This document shows positions 20,355-29,302 of a DNA stretch of 58,035 nucleotides, piece by piece. Source of the stretch: Streptosporangiales bacterium (GTDB taxonomy: Bacteria; Actinomycetota; Actinomycetes; Streptosporangiales; WHSR01); contig WHSR01000024.1 of the NCBI GenBank assembly GCA_009379995.1, positions 1 through 58,035 on the forward strand, read 5' to 3'. The notes beneath the pieces were generated by a model. It saw only the letters and a list, made by a program, of their open reading frames with translations. It made no database searches and was not told the DNA's origin. How positions within the stretch are numbered: position 1 is the first letter of the stretch; every line of letters starts with the position of its first letter. The position numbers were made by a program, and so were the translations under genes.

Positions 20355-20636
20355 ATGTGTACCTGGATCACCGAGCGAGCCGAGATCGCCGGAAGCGGCA
20401 AGGGCCCGAACGGGTGGTTCACGCTCACCCACACCAACGTCTACTACGACCATCCGTACCACGCCACGTTCGACCATACGCTGAACATCGACTTCGTCAA
20501 CGAGGCGGACGGGCCGGGCGCCCGGGTGGCCGTCGAGTTGACCGCCGACTCGGCGCGGGCGCTGGTCCAGAAGATCCAGGCCGCGCTCGCGTCCGGCGAC
20601 GCCCAGCATCAAAGGAGCGTGGTCCCTCCCGGCTAG
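20355..20636 (+). CDS. DUF6295-like small protein
   Basis: 93 residues with a compact core (WFTLTHTNVYYDHPYHATFDHTL written in parts: an aromatic strand, HPYHATFDH, NIDFVNEADG). It resembles an actinobacterial family found beside dienelactone hydrolases. GAGGAGG lies 5-6 nt before the ATG, and it begins 10 bp after the hydrolase stop, so they are co-translated. Function unknown. Confidence 0.65.
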   Translation: MCTWITERAEIAGSGKGPNGWFTLTHTNVYYDHPYHATFDHTLNIDFVNEADGPGARVAVELTADSARALVQKIQAALASGDAQHQRSVVPPG

Positions 20637-20657
20637 TTGCCGAAGCTTTCGGCCAAC
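20636..20657 (+). terminator. Hairpin terminator after the DLH operon
   Basis: GTTGCCGAA (20636-20644) pairs with TTCGGCCAAC (20648-20657) with one bulged C and a 3-nt loop, starting at the last base of the stop codon. There is no U-tract, which is common for actinobacterial terminators. Confidence 0.5.
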
Positions 20658-20762
20658 GTCGGACGGCGACGCCCCCTTGATTGCAACGCCCTGCTTGGTC
20701 ACCGTGGTTGGCGATATGGGAGCGATCCCACGGCAGCGAATCTCCTGGAGGGCCGGCCAGCC

Positions 20763-22123
20763 ATGAGCAGAGCGTCGTCGATTGTTGGCCTGGCCGCCGT
20801 GGGGGTCCTCATGGCCGCCGCCGTAGCCACCTCTTCCGCAGCCGGGGGCCACGGGTGCACAGGCCGGCGCGGCCGTCCCCGGTAGCGCCGCGGTCGGCCC
20901 CACGATGAACGGGCACTGGGTGGACAGTTGGGTGTCGATGCCGCAGCTGACCGAGCCATACAACATGCCGCCGGCACCGTTCACGCAGGACAACCTGGTC
21001 TTCGCCGACAGCACGTTACGCCAGACCGTCCACACCTCGCTGGGTGGGCAGCAGATACGGCTGCGCATCTCCAACGCCTTCGGCGGCGCGGACCTGCCCA
21101 TCACCGCGGCGTTCGTCGCGCTTCCGGCCGGCGGGCGGGCGGGGGTCAGCGCAATCCAGCCCGGGACGTCCCGGCCGGTGACCTTCGACGGCCGGTCCTC
21201 GGTCAGCGTCCCGGTCGGGGCGCAGATGGTCTCCGACCCGTTGAACTTCCCGGTGCAACCCCGCTCCAACCTGACCGTGACGATGTACCTGGCCGACGGG
21301 CAGGCATCGACCGACATCACCTCGCACCCCGGCTCCCGGACCACCTCGTACATGGTGATGGGGCAACCACGCTCCGGACGCGGATCTGCCCGGGGCGGCT
21401 TCGGTCGAGCACTGGTACTTCCTCAGCGGCCTGGAGGTCTGGTCCAAGCCCCGCGCTGCGGCGGCGGTGATGCTGGGTGACTCGCTGACCGACGGGCGCG
21501 GGTCCACCACCAACGGCAACGACCGCTGGCCGGACCAGCTACGGGCCCGGCTGCTGGCACACCACGACACCGCGGACGTCGCCATCGTGAACCAAGCGGC
21601 GGGCGGCAACCGGGTGCTCCACGACGGTCTGGGCCCCAACGCCCTGAGCCGGCTCGACCGCGACGTGCTGGCGCAGAGCGGCGTGGCGTGGCTGCTGGTC
21701 TTCGAGGGCGTCAACGACATCGGCACGGCAGACGCCACCGAGGCGGCACAGAAGCAGGTGGCCGACGATCTGATCGGCGCCTACGACCAGATCATCCGGC
21801 GGGCGCACACCCTGGGTATCCGGGTCTACGGCGCCACGATCACACCGTTCGGCGGCAACACCGGCTACGACGATCCGGCCGGCGTCCGGGAGCACACGCG
21901 GCAGATGGTCAACGACTGGATCCGCACCAGCGGCCGGTTCGACGCGGTGATCGACTTCGACAGGGTGGCGCGTGACCCGGCCAACCCGCGCCAGTTGCTG
22001 CCCGCATACGACGTTGGCGACCACCTGCACCTGAACCCGACCGGCTACCGGGCGTTGGCCGACGCGGTACCGGCCCGGCTGTTCCAGCACCGATCGCTGC
22101 CCTCCGGCTTCGAGTTCAACTGA
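20763..22123 (+). pseudogene. Secreted SGNH/GDSL hydrolase, broken by two frameshifts
   Basis: The reading starts at ATG 20763 with a signal peptide (IVGLAAVGVLMAAAVATSS). It must shift frame near 20850-20875 to enter the mature domain (GHWVDSWVSMPQLTEPY), and again at about 21360-21367 to reach HWYFLSGLEVWSK. The catalytic blocks are all in the last frame: GDSLTDG, EGVNDIG and DHLHLNP. Summed over three frames the protein is complete and family-like, about 450 residues. With both shifts it cannot be made as one chain. Either it is a recent pseudogene or the sequence has indel errors; GGGGG and GGGG runs lie at both sites. Confidence 0.75.
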
Positions 22124-22130
22124 CCGGGCC

Positions 22131-23147
22131 CTACGCGGGAATCGCTTCGACGAGACCGCAGACGCCGGCCGGAACGACCCGGGACGGCTCGAGGCCGGCG
22201 CGCCGGAACAGCGCGGCGAACTCGGATTCGGTGCGCTGCCGGCCACCGATGAGCAGCATGTGGAGGTCGGTCCACTTGGCCATGGACGGCTCGATCTTGT
22301 CCGAAAGCACGTCCTCGGCCAGCACGACGCGACCGCCGTCGGCCATTGCGGCCCGGCAGTTGGTCAGGATCTGCACGGACCGCTCGTCGTCCCAGTCGTG
22401 GATGACGTGTGAGAGCAGGTAGGCGTCGCCACCGGACGGCACGGAGTCGAAGAAGTCTCCGGCCACGACGTTGCAGCGGTCCGCGACGCCGGCGTCGGCG
22501 AGCACCCGCCGTGTGCCGGGCACGACCTCGGGCATGTCGAACAGCACGCCGCGCAGCCCGGGGTTGGCGGCCAGCACCGCGGCGAGCAGGGCGCCGTTTC
22601 CGCCGCCGACGTCCACCACGGTGCGGAACGAGCCGAAGTCGTACACGCCGACGACGGCGGCGCTCAGTGCCGCCGAGTTGTCCGTCATCGCGGCGTCGAA
22701 CACCCTGGCCGAGTCGGGGTGATCGCGCAGGTACTCGAACGGCGGCTGCTCGAATATGCGCTCGAACGCCGGCTCCCCGGTCCGTACGGCGTCCAGTAGG
22801 CCGGCGCACATCCCGTGCCAGGGCTGCATTCCCATCATGATCGCCCAGTTCCGCATGGAGCCCGGCACCCCGGTGCGGAGGAGCTCGCTCAGCTCGGTCA
22901 GCGCGAAGCACCGCCCGTCGAGCTCCTGGAAGAGCTCGACGTCGGCGAGCGCGCGCAGCAGTCGGTACAGCGTGGGCGCGTCGGCGCCGACGGCGGCGGC
23001 GATCTCGTCCACCGGGCGCGGCCCGGACGCCAACTGGTCAGCCACGCCGAGCGAGGCGGCCACGCTGATGGCCTGGGACACCAACGTGCCGTTGGACAGC
23101 CGCATCATCTGCCGCGACGCGAAGTCTTCCAGCGGCTCGGTCTGCAT
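22131..23147 (-). CDS. SAM-dependent O-methyltransferase (family 2)
   Basis: 338 residues. The N-terminal dimerisation winged helix (residues about 20-95) is followed by the SAM site VVDVGGGNGALLAA, then the HVIHDWDDE motif seen in small-molecule O-methyltransferases of secondary metabolism. The ATG at 23147 has AAGGAG 7 nt upstream. It is divergent from an AraC regulator, which probably controls it through the 132-bp shared region. Acceptor unknown; no other biosynthetic genes are adjacent. Confidence 0.88.
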   Translation of the reverse strand: MQTEPLEDFASRQMMRLSNGTLVSQAISVAASLGVADQLASGPRPVDEIAAAVGADAPTLYRLLRALADVELFQELDGRCFALTELSELLRTGVPGSMRNWAIMMGMQPWHGMCAGLLDAVRTGEPAFERIFEQPPFEYLRDHPDSARVFDAAMTDNSAALSAAVVGVYDFGSFRTVVDVGGGNGALLAAVLAANPGLRGVLFDMPEVVPGTRRVLADAGVADRCNVVAGDFFDSVPSGGDAYLLSHVIHDWDDERSVQILTNCRAAMADGGRVVLAEDVLSDKIEPSMAKWTDLHMLLIGGRQRTESEFAALFRRAGLEPSRVVPAGVCGLVEAIPA

Positions 23148-23237
23148 ATCCTTGCTCCTTCGTGGTCTCAAGATCGCCAGTTGACGGGACACCGTCAGTC
23201 TCGCCGCCGAACGCGCCGTGGGCCGTTAGCGCTCAGC

Positions 23238-23266
23238 GCACGGCTCTTGCCGGTCCGTGCACGGCT
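23238..23266. promoter_or_regulatory. Direct-repeat operator for the AraC regulator
   Basis: GCACGGCT occurs at 23238-23245 and 23259-23266, exactly 21 bp apart (two helical turns), in the region between the divergent methyltransferase and AraC genes. AraC proteins typically bind such same-face direct repeats. The second copy abuts the TAGGCT -10 (23267-23272) of a leaderless AraC transcript. Confidence 0.5.
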
Positions 23267-23279
23267 TAGGCTTCCTCAC

Positions 23280-24275
23280 ATGGAGGACCGGATCTTTAAG
23301 GACAACCGCCCCGGTGGCGCGGCCGGGAGCGTGCTGTTGCGGGCCGAAGACGAGCCGGTTGCTTCCCGTCTCGACTACTGGCGGCACGTGCTCGGCGACG
23401 CGGTCGTGCCGATGGACGTGCGGTTCGACCAGCCGGCGTTTCGGAGCCAGCTGGTGGTCGGCGAACTAGGTGCCGTTCGCGTCGCCGAGGTCGACGAGGG
23501 GCCGGGCGAGGCCCGCCGAACACCACGACACATCCGCAGGTCGGACCCGGATGTGTATCAGGTTCTCGTGCAGACGCGCGGTCACATGGTGGGGGAGCAG
23601 GACGACAAGCAGGCAATCGTGGGACCGGGTGACTTTGGCCTGACCGACCCTTCGCGCCCGTTCCGCTGCGCCCACCCCGGTCGCCGGGCGGTGTGCCTGA
23701 CGTTCCCGCGCACGCTGCTGCCGATACGCCGAGACGACGTGGCGCAACTGACCGGGCAACGCATTCCCGGCGGTCACGGCACCGGCGCGCTGCTCTCCTC
23801 CGTCGTCCGGCAACTCCCCCACAACCTCGGCACCGGCAGCGGCTCCGAGCGGGCCCGGCTCGGCACGGCGGTACTCGACCTACTCACCGTCGCGCTCGCC
23901 GAGCGGCTGGACCGGGCGTCTCTGGTCCAAGCGGACACCCGGCAACGGGCCCTGCTGCTGTGCATTCAGGCGTTCATCGAGGAGCGACTTGGCGATCCGG
24001 AGCTCTCCCCCGGCCTGATCGCCGCCGCGCACCATATCTCGCTGCGGTACCTGCACCGTCTTTTCGAGACCACGGGCACCACCGTCGCCTCCTGGGTTCG
24101 TGACCGCAGGCTGGAGCGCTGCCGTCGGGACCTGCTCGACCCGACCCTGTCCATCCGTCCGGCGCATGCGGTCGGTGCGAAGTGGGGCTTCGCCGAGCCG
24201 GCCCACTTCAGCCGGGCTTTCCGGGCAGCGTACGGAATGCCGCCCGGGGAGTACCGCCGCGTCAAGGGCCGCTGA
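23280..24275 (+). CDS. AraC-family transcriptional regulator
   Basis: 331 residues: an N-terminal cupin-like ligand domain of the AraC_binding_2 type (residues about 25-190), then the C-terminal double helix-turn-helix with YLHRLFETTGTTVASWVRD and GFAEPAHFSRAFRAAYGMPPGEYR. The ATG at 23280 follows TAGGCT by 7 nt, so the message is probably leaderless. It overlaps the convergent FAH gene by 14 bp. The likely target is the divergent O-methyltransferase. Confidence 0.88.
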   Translation: MEDRIFKDNRPGGAAGSVLLRAEDEPVASRLDYWRHVLGDAVVPMDVRFDQPAFRSQLVVGELGAVRVAEVDEGPGEARRTPRHIRRSDPDVYQVLVQTRGHMVGEQDDKQAIVGPGDFGLTDPSRPFRCAHPGRRAVCLTFPRTLLPIRRDDVAQLTGQRIPGGHGTGALLSSVVRQLPHNLGTGSGSERARLGTAVLDLLTVALAERLDRASLVQADTRQRALLLCIQAFIEERLGDPELSPGLIAAAHHISLRYLHRLFETTGTTVASWVRDRRLERCRRDLLDPTLSIRPAHAVGAKWGFAEPAHFSRAFRAAYGMPPGEYRRVKGR

Positions 24276-25137
24276 CACAGCGGTTGCGCATCGTGCCGAT
24301 GTTCTCCGCGAAGCTCTCGATCACCTCTCCGGGCTGGAGGTAGCGGCGGGGGTTGCGGGTGCTGCCCACCCCGGCCGGCGTCCCGGTGAAGATCAGATCC
24401 CCCGGGAGCAGCGGGCAGATCCCGGAGAGGTAGGCGAGCAGCTGAGGGATCGTGAAGATCATCAGCGAGGTACGTGCCCGCTGCACCTCCTCGTCGCCCA
24501 CCCGGCACCCCAGCTCCAGGTCGTCGGGGTCGGCGAACTCGTCGGCGGTCACCAGCACCGGCCCGATCGGCCCGAACGTCGGGTAGGACTTGCCCATGCT
24601 GAACTGGGGCGGCTTGGTCGCGAACTGCACCCGCCGCTCCGAGATGTCCTGGCCGAGGGTCAGCCCGGCCACGTACGACCAGGCGTCCGCCTCGGCCACG
24701 TCCTCGGCCCGCCGCCCGATCACGACGACCAGCTCGACCTCCCAGTCGACCCGGTCGCTCGGCAGCACGACGTCCGCGTACGGGCCGGCGAGGCAGGTCG
24801 GGAACTTGGTGAACACCTGCGGCACCGTGGGCACGTCCTGTCCGGCCTCGGCCGCGTGGTCGCGGTAGTTCAGCCCGATCGCGAACACCTGGCGGGGCGA
24901 CGGCGACGGCTCGCCGAGCCGCCGGGGGTCGAGCGGCTCGGCGAGCTCGTCGAGCCGGCGCGCGCCGGCCGCGGACGCCTCCGCCGCCCATGCCCGCAGC
25001 TCGTCCCAGTGCCCGTACGCCTCGCCCGGATCGGAGGGCAACCGGCCGTCGCTGGCCCGCCCCACGTCCACCGCGCGTTCTGCCGCACCCTCGCCGACCA
25101 CGAGCGCGAGCCGGCCCGCAACGTTCGCGACCTTCAC
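24262..25137 (-). CDS. Fumarylacetoacetate hydrolase family protein
   Basis: 291 residues with the FAH fold: VFAIGLNYRDHAAEAG, the metal site in WEVELVVVIG (E-x-E) and the later aspartate in GQDISER, and the FTGTPAGVG active-site loop. Members hydrolyse acylpyruvates or hydrate/decarboxylate meta-cleavage products. An N-terminal extension of about 70 residues resembles ureidoglycolate-lyase-type relatives. It converges on the AraC gene with a 14-bp overlap. Confidence 0.88.
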   Translation of the reverse strand: MKVANVAGRLALVVGEGAAERAVDVGRASDGRLPSDPGEAYGHWDELRAWAAEASAAGARRLDELAEPLDPRRLGEPSPSPRQVFAIGLNYRDHAAEAGQDVPTVPQVFTKFPTCLAGPYADVVLPSDRVDWEVELVVVIGRRAEDVAEADAWSYVAGLTLGQDISERRVQFATKPPQFSMGKSYPTFGPIGPVLVTADEFADPDDLELGCRVGDEEVQRARTSLMIFTIPQLLAYLSGICPLLPGDLIFTGTPAGVGSTRNPRRYLQPGEVIESFAENIGTMRNRCVSGP

Positions 25138-25202
25138 TCACGACCCCTTCCATGCCTCTCGCTCCGCAACCCCGACTGTAGACCCCGCGATCCTTGCCAC
25201 CG

Positions 25203-27043
25203 CTAGCCGCTCACGGTGAGTTCCAGGCGGGAGGGGTGCTCCCGTCCCAGGTACACGGTGTTGCGGGCGATCGCCGTCGTCCGGGCGGAGCCGAGCGGAC
25301 CGCCGGTGTTCGGGTTGACGTCGAACCGCGGGAAGTTGCTGCTGGAGACGTCCAGGCGGATCCGGTGCCCGGCCGCGAACACGTTGGCCGTCGGGTACAT
25401 CTCGATCAGCACCGGCACCGGGCTGCCGGGCTCGTGCAGGCGTTCCCGGTCGAAGCCGCGGGCGAAGCGCAGCCGCTGAATGCCGTCGGCGACGTTCAGC
25501 GCATACCCCTCGGGGTAGTCCGGGTTCGGCGGATACCAGTCGACCAGCTTCGCTGTGAAGTCGGTGTCGGGCGCGTTCGAATCCACCCAGAGCTTCACCC
25601 GCACCGGCCCGGTGACCTGCACCGGGGCCGGGAGCGGACCGGTGGTGAAGGTGAGCACGTCGGCCCGGGCGGCAAGCGGGCCGTACGGCGGCCGCGCGCC
25701 GAACAGCCCCGGGTAGGTCCGCTGGTCCCGTCCCCCGACCGGGGACACCAGCACTCGGCGGTCGAGCACGGATATCGCGTCGAGCAGCTCGTCCGGAAGC
25801 TGCCGGAGGTAGCCCAGAAACGAGATGTTGCCGCCGATCGTGGGCACCGGGTCGTCGGGGTCGAAGTCGTAGCCGAGCGTCCCCGACTCGCCCGCGGCGT
25901 CCACCAGATGCCCGTCCCCGGTGAGGAAGAGGTGCAGGTCGGCCGAGCCAGGCGGCGGCCAGGTCGACGCGCCCCGCCAGGACCCGCCGTGGTCCAGGCG
26001 CCCGTCGGGAAGCCGCCGCCCGGAGCCGCCGCCCATCAGGAAGTAGCGCACGGTCGGATCCTGCGTCTCGCCGGCGCCCTTGAGCCAGCGGTCGAACCAG
26101 CGAATCTGCTCACCCACCAGGTCCGTCGGCGCGTCGGCGCCGAGGTCGGCGTCGCCCGCGTAGGTGAGGCCGGTGTCGGCGTCGCCGTGCGTCCACGGCC
26201 CCATCAGGAGATGCTGCGGGGAGCGCTTGCCGCCGAGGCCGGCCCAGTTGCGGATCGTGGCCCGCGTGTAGGAGTCGTACCATCCGCCGGAGTACATCGC
26301 CGGTACGTCGGCGTGCTCGCCGTAGTGCCGCTCGATGTTCATCGCGCGGGAGTCCCACGGCCCGCCCTCGGTGCCGGCCGTGAGGTACTCCCAATACCAC
26401 CGTTCGTATGTGGGCGCGAGCGCGAGCGGGCTCGTCCGGGCTGCGGCAGTTGCGGCCGCAACCAGTCGCGCAGGTCGACGCGCCCCAGCCGGTCCCGGGC
26501 CCAGCCGGGCAGCCGCGGGTCGGTGGCCGCGCCGTAGAACGCCCACGCCATCCAGCGCAGCTCGAACGCGCCGCCCTGCCGCACGCTCTCCTTCAGCGGG
26601 TTGGCGATCCCCTCGTGCACCCACATCGCCTCCAGGTGTGGCGGCGCGAGCGTGGCCAGGGCGCTTTGCACCCAGGCCATGTACGAGGTGCCGTACGTAC
26701 CCACCCTGCCGTCACACCACGGCTGCGCCGCAGCCCACTCCACCGCGTCGTAGCCGTCCTCGGCCTCGCGCATGCCGAGCACGAACTCGCCCTCGGAGCC
26801 GTACCGCCCGCGCAGGTCCTGCACCACCACGGCGTACCCGGCCCGGGCCATCCGCTGGGCCGTCGCGACAAGCCGCGGGGACGTCCTGTCGTACGGGGTG
26901 CGCAGCAGCAGCGCCGGCAGCGGCGGCCCCTCCCCCGGTGCGTGCGGCAGGTGGACGTCGGTGGCGAGCGCCACCCCGTCGCGGGTACGCACGGCGACGC
27001 CGTGCTGTGTCCAAAGGGGGGCTGTCCACCCTGCCACGGGCAC
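25203..27043 (-). pseudogene. CocE/NonD-family serine hydrolase, one frameshift
   Basis: The N-terminal part (from ATG 27043) has LLRTPYDRTSP, the oxyanion region, and the nucleophile motif GTYGTSYMAW. The C-terminal part in another frame has YSGGWYDSY (acid), GPWTHGD (base) and the jelly-roll X-Pro-peptidase C-terminal domain. The two overlap and must be joined by a shift around 26420-26440, between LRPQLPQ and LALAPTYERWYWEYL. The combined length, about 610 residues, is normal. A single indel in GC-rich DNA could be a sequencing error; otherwise it is a young pseudogene. Confidence 0.75.
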
Positions 27044-27052
27044 CTCCTTTTG

Positions 27053-27117
27053 CGCCGAGATCTATGTTGTGGGGGCCAGAATCGGACAAAACGACCCCCA
27101 CAACATAGATCTCGGCG
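27053..27117 (-). repeat. Palindromic dispersed element, copy 2 (perfect 23-bp arms)
   Basis: Arms at 27053-27075 and 27095-27117 are exact complements over 23 bp, with a 19-nt loop that holds TCGGACAAAAC (27082-27092), the reverse complement of the copy 1 core. The element starts 10 bp after the stop of the amidohydrolase gene, read in that gene's direction, just as copy 1 does for its upstream gene. It could end the amidohydrolase transcript. Confidence 0.85.
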
Positions 27118-27126
27118 GGGGGTCGT

Positions 27127-28752
27127 TTACGGCCAGACCTGTTCGGCGCCGACCCAGGTCTCCCGTACCCCGATGCCGGACAGCCGGTTCGGGTCGACGG
27201 CGAGCGGATCTTCGTCGAGGACGACGAAGTCGGCGAGGTGGCCGGGAGCGAGACGGCCCTTGATCCCCTCCTCGCCGGAGGCGTACGCGGACCCGGTCGT
27301 GTAGAGCGCGAGCGCCTCCCGCGGGGTGATCCGCTGCGAGTCGCCGAGCACCGTGCCGTCGGCGGCCCGGCGGGTGACGCACGACTGCAGGGCGAGCAGC
27401 GGCTGGTACGGCCCGCACGGGTAGTCGGACGAGCCGGCAGCGGCGATCCCGGCGTCGAGGAGGCTGCGGTGGGCGAACATCCGCTCCAACCGCTCCATAC
27501 CGTAGTAGCCGACGAGCTTGTCGCCGTGGTACGCGACGTAGCTGCCGAACGGGACGGCGACCAACCCCAGCCGGCGCATCCGCTCGACGATCTTCTCGTC
27601 CACCACCGTGCAATGCTCGATGCGATGCCGCGCACCCGGGCGCGGGTTCGCCTCGTCCGCCGCCTCGAGCGCGTCGAGCAGCTGGTTGATGGCGCGGTCG
27701 CCGTTGGCGTGCACGCCCACCCGGCTGCCGGCGTCGTGCACCCGGCGCACCAGCTCGGTCAGCTCTTCCCTGGTCACCGTCTGGATGCCGTGGCCGCCGC
27801 CGCCCGTGTATGGCTCTTCCAGCAGGCAGGTCCCGCCGGCGACGGCGCCGTCGACGAACGCCTTGATCCCGCCGAGCCGCAGCCGGGCGCCGCCGAAGTC
27901 GGTGGCCAGCCCGAGGCGGCACATGTGGTCGAAGTGCGGGTAGGCGACGAGCATGTTGACCCGCAGGCTCAGCTCGCCGCGCCGCTCGGCGGCCTGCAGC
28001 AGCTCCAGCCCGTCGGGACCTACCAGCGCATCCCCCACAGAGGTGATGCCCGCCGCGTGCAGCATCCGGGAGTACTCGCCGAGGGCGCGCAGCCTGTCCT
28101 CGAGCCCGCTCGGCGGTACCACCGGCTCGCGCCGGGCCACGGCGGGGTAGGCCAGGTCGAAGAGCGCCTGCTCGTAAAGGATGCCGTTGAGCCGGCCGGA
28201 ACCGTCCCGACCCAGCTCCCCTCCCGGTGGGTCCTCGCTGTCGTCGGTGAGGCCGGCGGCGGCCAGGCCCGGGGTGTTGACGGCTCCCCAGTGGCCGGCG
28301 ACGTGTACGACCAGCACCGGATGCTCGATGCTCACCTCGTCGAGATCGGATCGGGCGAGTATCGTCCCGCCCGAGCTCTTCGTGTGGTCGTACCGGCTGC
28401 CCCGCACCCACTCCCCCGGCGGAGTGCTGTCGGCCCGTTCCCGCAGCGCCGCGGCGATCTCGGTCGGCGACGCCACGTTCTCCGGCGACAGGTCGACCTG
28501 CAGCAGGTCCTCGGCCACCATCGTCGGGTGCTGGTGCGCGTCGTTCAGCCCGGGTACGACCGCGGCGTCGCCGAAGTCGGTCACTACCGCGCCGGGGAAC
28601 CGTTCGCGCAGCTCCGCGACGCTCCCCGTGGCGACCACCCACTCACCTAGGCAGCCGAACGCCTCGGGGTCGCTGTCAGTCATCGCGATGACGCGGCGGG
28701 CGGTGAAGATCTGCACCGACACCGGTATTGGCACCCGGTCACCCGGCCCCAT
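27127..28752 (-). CDS. Amidohydrolase family 3 (YtcJ-like)
   Basis: 541 residues. The first metal motif is NDAHQHP (HxH), followed later by VHANGDRAIN, RIEHC and SSDYP, the order expected for the metal-dependent amidohydrolase_3 group that includes N-substituted formamide deformylase. The ATG at 28752 has GAGGG about 8 nt upstream. It stands alone, followed by the palindromic element. Substrate unknown. Confidence 0.88.
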   Translation of the reverse strand: MGPGDRVPIPVSVQIFTARRVIAMTDSDPEAFGCLGEWVVATGSVAELRERFPGAVVTDFGDAAVVPGLNDAHQHPTMVAEDLLQVDLSPENVASPTEIAAALRERADSTPPGEWVRGSRYDHTKSSGGTILARSDLDEVSIEHPVLVVHVAGHWGAVNTPGLAAAGLTDDSEDPPGGELGRDGSGRLNGILYEQALFDLAYPAVARREPVVPPSGLEDRLRALGEYSRMLHAAGITSVGDALVGPDGLELLQAAERRGELSLRVNMLVAYPHFDHMCRLGLATDFGGARLRLGGIKAFVDGAVAGGTCLLEEPYTGGGGHGIQTVTREELTELVRRVHDAGSRVGVHANGDRAINQLLDALEAADEANPRPGARHRIEHCTVVDEKIVERMRRLGLVAVPFGSYVAYHGDKLVGYYGMERLERMFAHRSLLDAGIAAAGSSDYPCGPYQPLLALQSCVTRRAADGTVLGDSQRITPREALALYTTGSAYASGEEGIKGRLAPGHLADFVVLDEDPLAVDPNRLSGIGVRETWVGAEQVWP

Positions 28753-28793
28753 GCGCACCCTCCCTCTTCGCGCTTCACTCCAGATTCTCACGC

Positions 28794-28819
28794 TTGTCCA
28801 CAGGGGCCGAATATCCACA
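28794..28819. promoter_or_regulatory. Two DnaA-box-like sequences
   Basis: TTGTCCACA (28794-28802) equals the actinobacterial DnaA box. ATATCCACA (28811-28819) is one mismatch from TTATCCACA and lies in the same orientation 17 bp further on. They lie between the amidohydrolase and the WXG100-like gene. Two boxes are too few for an origin; they may titrate DnaA or be chance. Confidence 0.3.
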
Positions 28820-28900
28820 AGGGCTCCGAACGCCGTGGCAACGAGGATGGCCGGCCACTAGCCTCCCGGGAAGGTCTTTGCGGAGCACTGGGGGAACGAG

Positions 28901-29296
28901 ATGTCCCACATCCAGCAAGCGCTCGATCCCGGCGAGCACGGTCGCTCCTCCACGGCGTCCTCGCCCGTGGTGTCCGGCGACACGGTACTGGTCAGGCCCG
29001 AGCTTCTGGAGCGGGCGGCGGGCAGGGCCGACGCGATGGAGGGTGAGCTGCGCGGCGGGGTGAAGGACGTCGAGCCGGAGACCACGGCGGCCGCCCGCGG
29101 GCTGACCGGCTGGGCCACCGGGAGCAAGCTGAGCCAGACGGGGGCCGAGTGGAAGGACAAGCTGACCGACCTGGCCAACCGGATGGGCGGGGTCTCGGAG
29201 CAGCTGGTGGCGACGGTCCGCAACTACCGGAGCTCGGACGAGGGCGCGGCCGGCCGCTTCGGCGGAATCGGCGGGACGGGCACGGGGGCGGGGTGA
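28901..29296 (+). CDS. WXG100-like putative type VII secretion protein
   Basis: 131 residues. After a flexible acidic start, a helical pair follows: ELLERAAGRADAMEGELRGG, a turn with GWATGSKL, then EWKDKLTDLANRMGGVSEQL and a Gly-rich tail. This resembles ESX-type small helical-hairpin proteins. It lies seven bases before a WXG-plus-DUF1023 gene, and the pair probably forms a secreted heterodimer or a chaperone-effector pair. GGGGGAACGAG precedes the ATG. No secretion ATPase is in the window. Confidence 0.6.
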   Translation: MSHIQQALDPGEHGRSSTASSPVVSGDTVLVRPELLERAAGRADAMEGELRGGVKDVEPETTAAARGLTGWATGSKLSQTGAEWKDKLTDLANRMGGVSEQLVATVRNYRSSDEGAAGRFGGIGGTGTGAG

Positions 29297-29302
29297 GCGG
29301 AC

